Part shown: positions 38,882 through 47,796 of the stretch, in pieces
Layout: the number at the start of each line of letters is the position of its first letter
Numbering within the stretch: the stretch's first letter is position 1
NCBI GenBank assembly: GCA_030837345.1
Contig: JAUPKQ010000159.1
Span: forward strand, 1-64,000
DNA length: 64,000 bases
Direction of reading: 5' to 3'
DNA from: Actinomycetota bacterium
GTDB taxonomy: Bacteria > Actinomycetota > Actinomycetes > Actinomycetales > Kineosporiaceae
Position numbers and translations under genes: made by a program
Notes under the pieces: model-generated
Told to the model about the DNA's origin: nothing
What the model saw: the letters and a program-made list of their open reading frames with translations, nothing else
Database searches by the model: none

Positions 38882-39912
38882 CCCCGCCGGTGCCGGGCCG
38901 ACCCGCCGGCTCCCTGCCGGACACCGCCGTGACCACACAGGCCGGAGCCGAGGGACCGCCCGACGTCGTCGCCGCCGGTGTCGTCTGCTGGCGGCGGGCC
39001 CGTGAGGGCGACGGACTGGAGGTGCTCGTCGTCCACCGTCCCGCCCGCGACGACTGGAGCTGGCCCAAGGGCAAACCCGAACGCCGCGAGAGCCTGACCG
39101 AGTGCGCCGTCCGGGAGGCCCGGGAGGAGACCGGTGCGGAGGTGCTGCTCGGCCGCCCGTTACCGACGACGCGGTACCGCCTGCCGGACGGACGGCTCAA
39201 GGAGGTCTCCTACTGGGCGGCACGCGCGATCAGCTCCGGGAGGCCCACCGCGTCGGCCCGCGAGGTCGACCGGAGCGCCTGGCTCCCTCTGGAGGAGGTG
39301 TCCCGGCGTCTCACCTACACCCCTGACCGCGAACCGCTCGCCGCGCTGAGCGCCTTCGCCGAGGCCGGGACCCTCTCGACCGCGGCGTGCCTCATCATCC
39401 GGCACGCGACCGCCCGGCCGCGCGACGCCTGGGCACGGGCCGACGCCGAGCGGCCCCTCGTCGTCTCCGGGAAACGGCAGGCGATGGCCCTCGCGGCGCT
39501 TCTTCGCTGCTGGCGGCCGGGGTACGTGCTGTGCTCACCGTGGCGCCGCTGCGTCCAGACGATGACCCCGTACGCCGCGGCGTCCGGGGCCCGTCTCAGG
39601 ACCAAGGGCGGCCTGGCCGAGGACGGATTCCGGCGTTCGCCCGGCAAGGTCCGGCGGCACACCCACCGGATCCTCGACGCCACCCACGGAGGTGCCCTGT
39701 GCACCCACCAGCCCGTACTGGAAGGAGTGTTCGACACCCTGCGGGAGCGGAGCACGCCCGAGGTCGCCCGGCAGTTACCCGGCGCGGGACGTGGCGCGGC
39801 ACCCGGCGCGGAACCATACCTGCACGCCGGTGAGGTATTCGTCGCCCACGTCGCGCACCCGGCGTCGGGAAGCGGCCTCGTAGTGGCGGTGGAACGGCAC
39901 ACTCCGCAGTGA
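38878..39912 (+). CDS. Nudix hydrolase fused to histidine phosphatase (MutT1-like)
   Basis: 344 aa. The N-terminal Nudix domain has the box G-x5-E-x7-RExxEE ([20 protein letters not shown]). The C-terminal histidine-phosphatase domain has the RHA motif (LIIRHATA) and a later catalytic-type His (CTHQPVLEG). The same fusion is found in mycobacterial MutT1, which removes 8-oxo-dGTP and related nucleotides and diadenosine polyphosphates. Coupled to ppk by a 4-bp overlap. GTG 38878 was chosen for this coupling. An in-frame GTG at 38929 is possible. Confidence 0.88.
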   Translation: MTPPVPGRPAGSLPDTAVTTQAGAEGPPDVVAAGVVCWRRAREGDGLEVLVVHRPARDDWSWPKGKPERRESLTECAVREAREETGAEVLLGRPLPTTRYRLPDGRLKEVSYWAARAISSGRPTASAREVDRSAWLPLEEVSRRLTYTPDREPLAALSAFAEAGTLSTAACLIIRHATARPRDAWARADAERPLVVSGKRQAMALAALLRCWRPGYVLCSPWRRCVQTMTPYAAASGARLRTKGGLAEDGFRRSPGKVRRHTHRILDATHGGALCTHQPVLEGVFDTLRERSTPEVARQLPGAGRGAAPGAEPYLHAGEVFVAHVAHPASGSGLVVAVERHTPQ

Positions 39913-39966
39913 TCCCACCACACACAATGACCGAAACTTCCTAGATCGACCTGATTCACGGCCGTC

Positions 39967-40065
39967 CGTCACCTATCGGTCACCTCATCGTGGTCAGACC
40001 GTCACGCGCGTCCCCGAGGACGTTCACGCCGCGTTCATGGCTACCGGGTCGGTGCTTCACCTCGT
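39967..40065 (+). promoter_or_regulatory. Nine-unit 11-bp-phased PHO-box array upstream of pstS
   Basis: Cut into 11-bp steps, six of nine units show TCAC or TCAT at positions 3-6: CGTCACCTATC (39967), GGTCACCTCAT (39978), CGTCACGCGCG (40000), GTTCACGCCGC (40022), GTTCATGGCTA (40033) and CTTCACCTCGT (40055). Units at 39989, 40011 and 40044 are degenerate. The 40022-40043 pair matches the classical PhoP direct repeat best. The last unit would cover the -35 region ahead of TAGCGT at 40071. Confidence 0.7.
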
Positions 40066-40070
40066 CTCCT

Positions 40071-40076
40071 TAGCGT
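40071..40076 (+). promoter_or_regulatory. -10 element of pstS
   Basis: TAGCGT (TANNNT), five bases after the last PHO unit. No -35 consensus, as expected for an activator-dependent promoter. Leaves a leader of about 70 bases before GTG 40153. Confidence 0.45.
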
Positions 40077-40152
40077 CGACTCCGCGCCGTCCTGGCGCCC
40101 GGCGTCCGAGCAATCGCCGCCGCAGCATTCGAGACGTGAGGACTCAAGGCCC

Positions 40153-41286
40153 GTGAAGGTATCTCGGTCCGGTCGCGCCCTGGGCGTGGCCCTCGCCGGC
40201 GCGCTGGCGCTGGCCGCCTGTGGCTCCGACGACAACTCCGGCTCCACCACCAGGTCGACGGACACCGCGCCTCGCGCGGCCTCCGGCGGATCCGGTGTCA
40301 GCGGGACTCTGAACGGCGAGGGATCGACCGCTCAGAAGAACGCGATCCAGCAGGTGATCACCGGCTTCCAGACAGGGAACGGCACGGCGACGATCAACTA
40401 CAACGGCACGGGGTCCGGAGCCGGGATCAAGCAGTTCAACGCCGGTCAGGTCGACTTCGCCGGATCGGACTCGGTGCTCAAGACCGAGGCGGCGGGCGGC
40501 GGCACGAGCGAGGCCGACGCCGCGAAGCAGCGGTGCGGCGGCAACAGCGCCTGGAACCTGCCGATGGTCGCCGGACCTGTCGCCATCGCCTACAACCTGC
40601 CCGGGGTCAGCAAGCTCACCGTGACCGCCGACCTCGCCGCCAAGATCTTCAAGGGCGACGTCAAGACCTGGAACGACCCCGCCGTCGCGGCGGCCAACGC
40701 CGGGGTCACCCTGCCCAGCAGCCCGGTCAAGGTCTTCTTCCGGTCCGACGAGTCCGGCACGACGGAGAACTTCCAGAAGTACCTGAGCGCCGCCGCGCCG
40801 TCGGCGTGGACCGGCAAACCGGCCAAGAAGTGGGCCGGGACCGTCGGCGAGGGCAAACCGAAGTCGGACGGCGTCGCCGCCGCCGTCAAGGCGACCCCGG
40901 GCGGCATCTCGTACGTCGAGTGGTCCTTCGCGACGAAGAACTCCCTCGGCGTCGCCCGCGTCGACACCGGTGCCGGCCCCGTCGAGCTCACCGGCGAGTC
41001 GGCCGGCAAGGCGGTCGCCGCGGCGACCCAGACCGGTACCGGCAACGACCTCGCCCTGAAGCTCGACTACGCGACGAAGGCGCCCGGCGCCTACCCGATC
41101 GTCCTCGTCACGTATGAGATCGTCTGCTCGAAGGGTCTGCCCGCCGAGAAGACCACCCTGCTCAAGGCGTTCCTGACGTTCTTCGCCGACCCCGCCCAGC
41201 AGGGCAAGCTCCTTGAAGCCGGGTACGCGCCCCTGCCCACCGAGGTCCAGTCCAAGGTCTCGGCCGCCGTCGAAGCCATCGCCTGA
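40153..41286 (+). CDS. pstS: Phosphate-binding lipoprotein PstS
   Basis: 377 aa. Lipoprotein signal with lipobox LAAC (Cys near 23), a Ser/Thr-rich linker, then the PBP-like phosphate-binding fold with the characteristic GEGSTAQ loop (cf. GAGATFP), NYNGTGSGAGIKQF, DFAGSDSVL and VFFRSDESGTTENFQKYL. Exported and anchored outside the membrane, it delivers phosphate to PstC/PstA. First gene of pstSCAB. The leader carries a PHO-box array. Confidence 0.95.
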   Translation: MKVSRSGRALGVALAGALALAACGSDDNSGSTTRSTDTAPRAASGGSGVSGTLNGEGSTAQKNAIQQVITGFQTGNGTATINYNGTGSGAGIKQFNAGQVDFAGSDSVLKTEAAGGGTSEADAAKQRCGGNSAWNLPMVAGPVAIAYNLPGVSKLTVTADLAAKIFKGDVKTWNDPAVAAANAGVTLPSSPVKVFFRSDESGTTENFQKYLSAAAPSAWTGKPAKKWAGTVGEGKPKSDGVAAAVKATPGGISYVEWSFATKNSLGVARVDTGAGPVELTGESAGKAVAAATQTGTGNDLALKLDYATKAPGAYPIVLVTYEIVCSKGLPAEKTTLLKAFLTFFADPAQQGKLLEAGYAPLPTEVQSKVSAAVEAIA

Positions 41287-41289
41287 CCG

Positions 41290-42270
41290 ATGGCGATCCT
41301 CACCGGACGGCCGGGTCCCGGCACCTCACCACCTCCGGCGGATCTGAGCTCGACCGGACGGTTCGGCGACCGTGTGTTCCACGGCCTCTCCACCGGATCC
41401 GGGATCGTCGTCATCGGGCTCGTCACCGCCGTCGGGGCCTTCCTTCTCGCCCAGGCCCTCCCCGCCCTCGTCCGCAACGACGCGAACTTCCTCACCGACC
41501 GTGTCTGGCAGGTCGACGGAGACCCCCTCCGCTTCGGCATCCCGGACCTGCTCTGGGTCACCGTCATCTCGTCGCTCGTCGCCATGGTCATCGCGCTGCC
41601 CGTCGCGATCGGCGTCGCCCTCTACCTGACCGAGTACGCGCCGCCGAGGCTCGCCCGGCCGTTCGCCTACCTCGTCGACCTGCTCGCCGCCGTCCCCTCG
41701 ATCGTGTACGGGCTGTGGGGGGCGACGATCATCATCACGTACGTCGCCCCCGTCCAGACGTTCCTCGGGTCGGTGCTCGGCTGGATCCCCCTGTTCAGCA
41801 CCGAGAACGCCATCACCGGCACGATCTTCCTCGCGTCGATCGTCCTCGCCGTGATGATCCTCCCGATCATCACGGCGATCAGCCGGGAAGTGTTCGCGCA
41901 GACCCCCCTCACCCACAAGGAGGGTGCCCTCGCCCTCGGGGCCACACGGTGGGAGATGATCAGGACGACCGTCCTGCCGTTCGGCACCCCCGGCACGATC
42001 TCGGCGGCGATGCTCGGGCTCGGCCGGGCGCTCGGCGAGACGATCGCCGTCAGCCTGATCATGGGGACGACGAACGGCGCCTTCTCGTGGTCGCTCTTCT
42101 CCGGCGGGGAGACCTTCGCCTCCCGGATCGCCAACAACGCCCAGGAGTTCGACACCCCGACCAAGGCGGGGGCGTTCATCGCGGCCGGGCTGGTCCTGTT
42201 CGTCCTGACGTTCGTGGTGAACGCGATGGCCAGGGTCGTCATCGAGCGCAGGAAGGCCTTTGCCGAATGA
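41290..42270 (+). CDS. pstC: Phosphate ABC permease PstC
   Basis: 326 aa. Six predicted membrane spans, with the ABC-permease EAA-type loop (REVFAQTPLTHKEGALALGA) and the PstC feature AVPSIVYGLWG. Forms the channel with PstA. Starts 3 bp after pstS; the stop overlaps the pstA start (ATGA). Confidence 0.95.
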   Translation: MAILTGRPGPGTSPPPADLSSTGRFGDRVFHGLSTGSGIVVIGLVTAVGAFLLAQALPALVRNDANFLTDRVWQVDGDPLRFGIPDLLWVTVISSLVAMVIALPVAIGVALYLTEYAPPRLARPFAYLVDLLAAVPSIVYGLWGATIIITYVAPVQTFLGSVLGWIPLFSTENAITGTIFLASIVLAVMILPIITAISREVFAQTPLTHKEGALALGATRWEMIRTTVLPFGTPGTISAAMLGLGRALGETIAVSLIMGTTNGAFSWSLFSGGETFASRIANNAQEFDTPTKAGAFIAAGLVLFVLTFVVNAMARVVIERRKAFAE

Positions 42271-43169
42271 CCGCCACCGTCTCCTCCCCGCCTCTTCACG
42301 CCCCCGGCGTCCCGGAACTCTCCCGGAGGCGACGCACCCGGGACGTCCTGGCGACCGTCATGGTCCACGTCGCCTTCGCGATCGCCATGGTCCCCCTCGT
42401 CTGGATCCTCTACAGCGTCCTCGGGCACGGATGGCACCTGCTGCTCGACTCGACGTGGTGGACGAACTCGCAGCGCAACATCAACCCCGAACGGGCCGGC
42501 GGAGGCGTCTACCACGCCATCTTCGGCACCCTGGCGCAGGCCCTGATCTGCGCGGTCATCGCGGTGCCGCTCGCCGTGTTCACCGCCATCTACCTGGTCG
42601 AGTACGGCACGGGACGGCTCGCCCGGGCCGTCAGCTTCACGGTGGACATCCTCACCGGGATCCCGTCGATCGTCGCCGGACTGTTCATCTACGCACTGTG
42701 GGTCACGACGTTCGGCCTCCAGCGGGTCGGGCTCGCGGCCTCGCTGTCCCTCGTGCTGCTGATGGTCCCCGTCGTCGTCCGGTCGACCGAGGAGATGCTC
42801 AAGCTCGTGCCCAACGAGCTGCGCGAGGCCTCCTACGCCCTCGGCGTCCCCAAGTGGAAGACCATCTCGCGGATCGTGCTGCCGACGGCCCTCGGAGGGA
42901 TCGTCACCGGCGTCATGCTCGGGCTCGCCCGGGTGATGGGCGAGACCGCGCCGCTGCTGATCCTCGGTCCCTACGCGTCGTCCATCAACACCGACCTGTT
43001 CAACGGCAACATGGCGACACTCCCCACCATGATCAGGGAGAACTTCGGGCTCCCCGACCAGCCGGCGATCGACCGCATGTGGGCCTCCGCGCTCACCCTG
43101 ATCGTCCTCGTCCTCCTGCTCAACATCGCCGGACGCGTCGTCGCCCGGTTCAGCGGCGTCAAGAAGTAA
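42267..43169 (+). CDS. pstA: Phosphate ABC permease PstA
   Basis: 300 aa with six predicted spans, the GIPSIVAGLFIYALW segment and the coupling loop ELREASYALGVPKWKTI that contacts PstB. ATG 42267 overlaps the pstC stop by 3 bp. pstB follows 9 bp later. Confidence 0.95.
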   Translation: MTATVSSPPLHAPGVPELSRRRRTRDVLATVMVHVAFAIAMVPLVWILYSVLGHGWHLLLDSTWWTNSQRNINPERAGGGVYHAIFGTLAQALICAVIAVPLAVFTAIYLVEYGTGRLARAVSFTVDILTGIPSIVAGLFIYALWVTTFGLQRVGLAASLSLVLLMVPVVVRSTEEMLKLVPNELREASYALGVPKWKTISRIVLPTALGGIVTGVMLGLARVMGETAPLLILGPYASSINTDLFNGNMATLPTMIRENFGLPDQPAIDRMWASALTLIVLVLLLNIAGRVVARFSGVKK

Positions 43170-43178
43170 GGAACCACG

Positions 43179-43955
43179 ATGGCCCAGCGCATCGACGTGA
43201 AAGACCTCAACATCTACTACGACCGCTTCAAGGCGGTGGAGGACGTCTCGATGACGATCGAGGCCCGCTCCGTCACCGCCTTCATCGGTCCGTCCGGATG
43301 CGGCAAGTCGACGGTCCTGCGCACGTTGAACCGCATGCACGAGGTGATCCCGAAGGCGACGGTCACAGGGACCGTCGACCTCAACGGGCGCAACCTCTAC
43401 GACCGGGACGTCGACCCGGTCGCCGTGCGGCGCACCGTCGGCATGGTGTTCCAGCGACCCAACCCGTTCCCGACGATGTCCATCTCCGACAATGTCGCGG
43501 CGGGGCTGAAACTCGGCGGCGAGCGCAACAAGGCCGTTCTCGCCGAGGCGGTCGAGCGGTCCCTGCGGGGCGCGAACCTGTGGAACGAGGTCAAGGACCG
43601 GCTCGACAAACCGGGCGCGGGACTGTCCGGCGGGCAGCAGCAACGCCTGTGCATCGCCCGGGCGATCGCGGTGGAACCCCAGGTCCTGTTGATGGACGAA
43701 CCCTGCTCCGCGCTCGACCCGATCTCGACCCTGGCGATCGAGGACCTGATCGAGGAGATCAAGACCAACTACACGATCGTCATCGTCACCCACAACATGC
43801 AGCAGGCGGCGCGGGTCAGTGACCGCACCGCCTTCTTCAACCTCGCCGCGACCGGCAAGCCGGGCAGACTCGTCGAGATGGACGACACCACCAAGATCTT
43901 CAGCAATCCGGGCCGCAAGGAGACCGAGGACTACATCAGCGGGCGTTTCGGCTGA
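43179..43955 (+). CDS. pstB: Phosphate ABC ATPase PstB
   Basis: 258 aa. Walker [11 protein letters not shown]-loop [13 protein letters not shown], signature [16 protein letters not shown], Walker [14 protein letters not shown], switch histidine [13 protein letters not shown]. Energises PstSCA. The stop codon lies inside the first copy of a 19-bp triple repeat shared with the 3' end of the convergent PiT gene. Confidence 0.96.
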   Translation: MAQRIDVKDLNIYYDRFKAVEDVSMTIEARSVTAFIGPSGCGKSTVLRTLNRMHEVIPKATVTGTVDLNGRNLYDRDVDPVAVRRTVGMVFQRPNPFPTMSISDNVAAGLKLGGERNKAVLAEAVERSLRGANLWNEVKDRLDKPGAGLSGGQQQRLCIARAIAVEPQVLLMDEPCSALDPISTLAIEDLIEEIKTNYTIVIVTHNMQQAARVSDRTAFFNLAATGKPGRLVEMDDTTKIFSNPGRKETEDYISGRFG

Positions 43956-44005
43956 CCTTCCTCAGATCGGCTGACCTTCCTCAGATCGGCTGACCTTCCT
44001 CAGAA
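43949..44005. repeat. 19-bp tandem triplication spanning pstB and pit stop codons
   Basis: Three head-to-tail copies of CGGCTGACCTTCCTCAGAT starting at 43949, 43968 and 43987, the third diverging at its last base. The first copy holds the pstB stop (43953-43955) and the third the pit stop (44000-44002). Each contains a short CTGA/TCAG inverted repeat. Confidence 0.9.
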
Positions 44006-44995
44006 GGAGAGTCTCCACAGCTGGTAGCACGCCGAGGCGAGGGCCGCCGTCGCGAAGGGGGTCGCGGCGAAGACGACGGCGATCTTCCCGATCACAGGCC
44101 AGTGGATCGCCCGGAGGCCGCGCGTCGCCCCCGATCCCATGATCGAGGCGACGAGGACGTGGGTGCTCGACACGGGGACGGCGAAGACCCCCGACGCCGT
44201 GTAGAGGGCCCCCGCGGCGACGGCCTCCGCCGCGAACCCGGTGACCGGATGGACGTCGGTGATGCGGCGGCCGAGCGTACGGATGATCCGCCAGCCGCCG
44301 AACGCCGTCCCGGCGCCGAGGGCGAGGGCCGTCACGAGCCGGACCCACATCGGCGCCGACGCGCCGTCCTCCGCGTGCCCGGACGCGATCAGGGCCAACA
44401 GCACGACTCCGGCCGTCTTCTGCGCGTCCTGGAGGCCGTGGCCGAGGGCCATCGCCGACGCGGACACCACCTGGGCGATGCGGAAACGCCGCAGCATCGG
44501 CCCGTGCGCGGCGTCCTGGGTCGCCCGCATCAGCACCCAGGTGAAGAGCCAGGCCCCCACGAAACCGATCACGGGTGACACCAGAGTCGGCAGGAGGACC
44601 TTCTCGCACATCAGGCCCCAGTCCACCCCGGCGCCCGCGGCGAGACCCGCGCCCGCGATACCTCCGACGAGCGCGTGGGAGGACGAGGAGGGCAGCCCGA
44701 ACCACCAGGTGACAAGGTTCCACGCGATCGCGGCGAGGAGGGCCGCGAGGACGAGCCGCATCCCCGGATGGTTCACCGGAACCTCGAACAGGCTGCCCTG
44801 GAGCGTCTGCGCGACCGACACCCCGAGCAGCCCGCCGACGACGTTGAGCACCGCGGAGAGCGCGAGGGCGATCCCCGGACGAAGGGCACCGGTGGCGAGA
44901 GGCGTCGCGACGGCGTTGGCCGCGTCGTGGAAGCCGTTGGTCCAGGCGAAGACGAGGGCGGTCGCGATCACCAAGGCTAAGAGGGCCGGTTCCAC
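44000..44995 (-). CDS. pit: Low-affinity inorganic phosphate transporter (PiT family)
   Basis: 331 aa with about ten spans. The two PiT signatures are present: GFHDAANAVATPLATGAL at the N-terminus and GALYTASGVFAVPVSSTHVL in the second half, plus WWFGLPSSSSHALVG. Sodium- or proton-coupled phosphate uptake is expected. Transcribed after the PhoU-like gene (6-bp gap). Convergent with pstB. The 3' end lies in a triple repeat. Confidence 0.93.
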   Translation of the reverse strand: MEPALLALVIATALVFAWTNGFHDAANAVATPLATGALRPGIALALSAVLNVVGGLLGVSVAQTLQGSLFEVPVNHPGMRLVLAALLAAIAWNLVTWWFGLPSSSSHALVGGIAGAGLAAGAGVDWGLMCEKVLLPTLVSPVIGFVGAWLFTWVLMRATQDAAHGPMLRRFRIAQVVSASAMALGHGLQDAQKTAGVVLLALIASGHAEDGASAPMWVRLVTALALGAGTAFGGWRIIRTLGRRITDVHPVTGFAAEAVAAGALYTASGVFAVPVSSTHVLVASIMGSGATRGLRAIHWPVIGKIAVVFAATPFATAALASACYQLWRLSF

Positions 44996-45001
44996 CCCGG
45001 T

Positions 45002-45625
45002 TCAGCCTTCCTTGACCGCGACCGTCTGCAACGCGCCGGCGAGGTCCTCGAAGGCCTCCACGACCCGCCGCAGGGATTCGGCGGCCGCCACGAGCCGCAC
45101 CATGGTGGCCGGATCGGCCGAGACGGGTGGCGCCGTGATCTCGACGAGCAGACGGCGGTGCGACTGACCGGCCTGCTTGCCGATCCTCGTCAGCTCGATC
45201 CACGAATCCGCGAGATCGGTCGCCCGGGACAGGCGGGGCAGGGCCTGCACGGTGACGTCCGCGGCCCGGACGACGAGGAGCACCAGCTCGCTGATCCCCG
45301 AGGGCAACGGGTTCAGCCGGAACAGCGTGATCTCGTCGGCGGCGGCGTCCATCCGGCTCAGGCAGGCGCGCATCGACCAGGCGACGTGGTAGACGTCCGC
45401 TCGGTCGAAGGGCGTGACGAAGGTCGCCGACAACACCCGCAGGACGGCGAGGGCCGCCGCCTCGGCCGCGTGGTCGACCTCACGCAGACGGGCCCCGGCT
45501 TCCGCCCGGGACAGCGGCTCGGTGTCCAGGACCTCCGACAGGAGCTGGGCCCCGGCGACAACATGCCCACCGAGCTCGGCGATCAAGTCCCCCAGCTGGG
45601 GGTCGTCACGGCGGACGCGAAACAC
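45002..45625 (-). CDS. PhoU-like DUF47 protein
   Basis: 207 aa all-helical protein of the DUF47 (Pit-accessory) family. LTPFDRADVY-type motif appears as VTPFDRADVYHVAW. It probably regulates the PiT transporter encoded 6 bp downstream. Start GTG 45625 follows CGGAGGC. Confidence 0.9.
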   Translation of the reverse strand: MFRVRRDDPQLGDLIAELGGHVVAGAQLLSEVLDTEPLSRAEAGARLREVDHAAEAAALAVLRVLSATFVTPFDRADVYHVAWSMRACLSRMDAAADEITLFRLNPLPSGISELVLLVVRAADVTVQALPRLSRATDLADSWIELTRIGKQAGQSHRRLLVEITAPPVSADPATMVRLVAAAESLRRVVEAFEDLAGALQTVAVKEG

Positions 45626-45669
45626 GGGGAAAGCCTCCGATCGGGTCAGGTCGTGGCCACCCCATTCGA

Positions 45670-47532
45670 TCAGCTCACGCCGGAGGGGGCAGGCCGGATC
45701 GTACGCGACTCAGATGACGTGTCCGGAGTCACACAGCTGAGGCCGTCGGCGTCACCCGCCGGTCTCCCGGTCGGCGTACCGACCGGGGCACCGCCGGGCG
45801 AGTCGGTCGCGGTGCCGCCGGGCGAGTCGGTCGCCGCACCGCCGCAGGCCTGAGGCCCCTTCCTCTCGCCGGGGGCGAGCCCCCCGCCTTCCTCCGCCCG
45901 CACGACGGTCCGCTTGACGGACGCCGAGGCCAGGCCGAACCCCCCGACCGTCACGTCGTCGTAGGCGACGAGCTGGCCCGCCCGGTCACCGCTGCGGGCG
46001 AAGTAGAGGACCGAGGCGGACAACGGCACCGGATGGTCGGCCGCCGACGGCTGGAGGCTGTCGAATCCCGCGCCTCCGGTCGATCCCTGGACCATCAGCC
46101 GTGTGCCCTCGGACAGCGTCTTCGTCGAACGGTCGTGCAGATGCCCGGACAGCACGAGCGGAACGATCCCGTCCAGGGCCTTCGCCCCCGCAGGCTCGTG
46201 GAAGGCTGCGACGGCTACGGGTTTGGAGGGATTCGCACGGTTCCACTCCTGGATGATCCCGGACAGCCTGCGCCCTTCGACGAGCTCCGGATCCGCCCCG
46301 GGGAGGACGGCCCGCGTCGCGGTCGAGGCGACGGGCGCGGTCGGGGACGGGGACGCCGTCGGGACCTGATCCTTGCGGTCCTGATCCTTGCGGTCCCGCC
46401 CGGAGTCCTCGCCGTCCGGGGTGAAACGGGGGTCCCCGAGCCCGGCGAAGACGAGCCCGGCGACCTCGACCGCCCTCCCGTCGAGGACGACGGCGTTCGG
46501 GTTCCCCGCGACCGCGAGCTGGGTACCCGCCGAGTCGTGGTTGCCCCGGACGAAGACGTAGGGGATCTTCATGTCCCGGATCCGGGCCAGGACGGCGGAC
46601 TCGGCCTCCGTGCCCCACGTGGTGATGTCGCCGGTGTCCACGACGGCGTCCGCGCTGAACTGCTCGACGAGCCGCGCGGCGAGGTCGAACCCCAGAGGGT
46701 TCAGGTGCATGTCCGAGACGTGCAGAACGGTGACGAGGTCCTCGTGCGACGCGCCGGGAAGTACCGGGAGATCATCCCCCGCGCCGTAGAGGGTGGTGAT
46801 GCTCTGCACGATGTCCGCCAGGCCGCTGCGGTAGGACTCCAGGCGCTGCACCAGGCTGGAGGTCTGGTTGGCGACATAGGGGGCCTGGCTGAGCAGTCCT
46901 TCGAACCGGGGCTGGGCGAGCCGGTCGCTGTTGAAGCTCAGCCCGCCGGTCACCCCGGTCACGCCGAGCAGTCCGGCGAGGGCGAGCGCGACCTGGCGGT
47001 TGCGGCGCCGGTCGGTCCGGTAGACGAGCAGGCCGAGAGCCAGCGTGCACGCCACCGCGAAGGCAGCCGAGAGGGCCAGGGCCGTCAGGGCCGCCTTCAG
47101 CAGTTCGTCCGGGGCCTCCTCCTGCAGGGACCGCAGTCCCGCCGGGGAGAGGATCAGGGCCCGGGCCCCTTCGAGGTCGACCTCGCTGATCTCCGCCTCA
47201 AGGGCGAGGGGGGCGAGATGGGTACTGAACCGGACCTCGCCCGCCGGTGGCAGCAGCAGGTGGACGCCGGGGGTGACGCTCGGGACGACCCGTACCTCGA
47301 CCCGCAGGGGCCCGATCTGCGCCGGGACCGCGGGGGCGAGAGCAGTCCCGATCCCCGACCCGGCCAGGACGACGGCCGCCACCCCGAGGGCCCGCAGTGC
47401 CCTTCGTCCGGCCGCCGGCACCCGACGACCTCGGACCGTCCACCGGCCCGTGCGGATGCTCCGGGCGTCGTCCCGGTCATCTGCCAGGTCATCTGCCCGG
47501 GCATCGGCCGGATCGTCAGGGTGAGGAGCCAT
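45670..47532 (-). CDS. Membrane-anchored metallophosphoesterase
   Basis: 620 aa. The N-terminus has one span (ALGVAAVVLAGSGIGTALA), an extracytoplasmic-type domain and a second span (ALTALALSAAFAVACTLALGLLV), possibly a third (QVALALAGLLGVTGVTGG). The calcineurin-like domain then shows the full metal set: HVSDMHL, DTGDI, GNHDS, AAFHEP and LSGHLHD. A disordered charged insert (SGRDRKDQDRKDQ) and a Gly/Pro/Thr-rich tail with a TDSPGG repeat follow. Substrate unknown. Start ATG 47532 precedes the acidic APHPDDPAD. An upstream in-frame start at 47604 exists. Confidence 0.85.
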   Translation of the reverse strand: MAPHPDDPADARADDLADDRDDARSIRTGRWTVRGRRVPAAGRRALRALGVAAVVLAGSGIGTALAPAVPAQIGPLRVEVRVVPSVTPGVHLLLPPAGEVRFSTHLAPLALEAEISEVDLEGARALILSPAGLRSLQEEAPDELLKAALTALALSAAFAVACTLALGLLVYRTDRRRNRQVALALAGLLGVTGVTGGLSFNSDRLAQPRFEGLLSQAPYVANQTSSLVQRLESYRSGLADIVQSITTLYGAGDDLPVLPGASHEDLVTVLHVSDMHLNPLGFDLAARLVEQFSADAVVDTGDITTWGTEAESAVLARIRDMKIPYVFVRGNHDSAGTQLAVAGNPNAVVLDGRAVEVAGLVFAGLGDPRFTPDGEDSGRDRKDQDRKDQVPTASPSPTAPVASTATRAVLPGADPELVEGRRLSGIIQEWNRANPSKPVAVAAFHEPAGAKALDGIVPLVLSGHLHDRSTKTLSEGTRLMVQGSTGGAGFDSLQPSAADHPVPLSASVLYFARSGDRAGQLVAYDDVTVGGFGLASASVKRTVVRAEEGGGLAPGERKGPQACGGAATDSPGGTATDSPGGAPVGTPTGRPAGDADGLSCVTPDTSSESRTIRPAPSGVS

Positions 47533-47613
47533 CAACTCATCTGTCGGCAGGGGAGCGCCACTGTGCAGGAATTGGGTCAGGGCGTCGGACCGGGAGCGCC
47601 TCACGGCGCAACG

Positions 47614-47635
47614 GCCGCTCGTAGCGGCTTTTTTT
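47614..47635 (+). terminator. Orphan intrinsic terminator, plus strand
   Basis: GCCGCT (47614-47619), loop CGT, AGCGGC (47623-47628), then seven Ts (47629-47635). It is a textbook rho-independent terminator pointing in the plus direction, yet both flanking genes are on the minus strand. Confidence 0.6.
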
Positions 47636-47664
47636 GGGACCCGGGGCTACCACGGCCCGACGCC

Positions 47665-47709
47665 CGGTGAGACCCGAGGGTGTCACCGAGAGGTGCCAAC
47701 GCGGCACCT
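47665..47709. other. Hairpin-rich intergenic element
   Basis: Two adjacent hairpins: CGGTGA (47665-47670) with TCACCG (47683-47688), extended inside by ACCC/GGGT, and AGGTGCC (47691-47697) with GGCACCT (47703-47709). They lie between the conserved hypothetical gene and the metallophosphoesterase gene and may be a terminator or the leader of the latter. I could not match a known riboswitch. Confidence 0.5.
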
Positions 47710-47796
47710 GACGGCCATGTTCCCGGTACGGCGAGGGATTTTCCAATCGCCTTGCTCCGGACGGGTGCCCCGGAGGGACGGACACCGGTCGGGGAG

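Noticed and set aside
36881-38938. 685-codon open frame on the minus strand
   Set aside because: Antisense of ppk, no recognisable motif.
41667-43793. 708-codon open frame on the minus strand across pstC-pstA-pstB
   Set aside because: Shadow of three certain genes. The translation is Asp/Arg/Gly-rich with no domain.
47641-47709. Possible c-di-AMP (ydaO) or other riboswitch before the metallophosphoesterase gene
   Set aside because: Hairpins are present, but I could not fit the conserved core of any riboswitch class. Kept only as a structured element.
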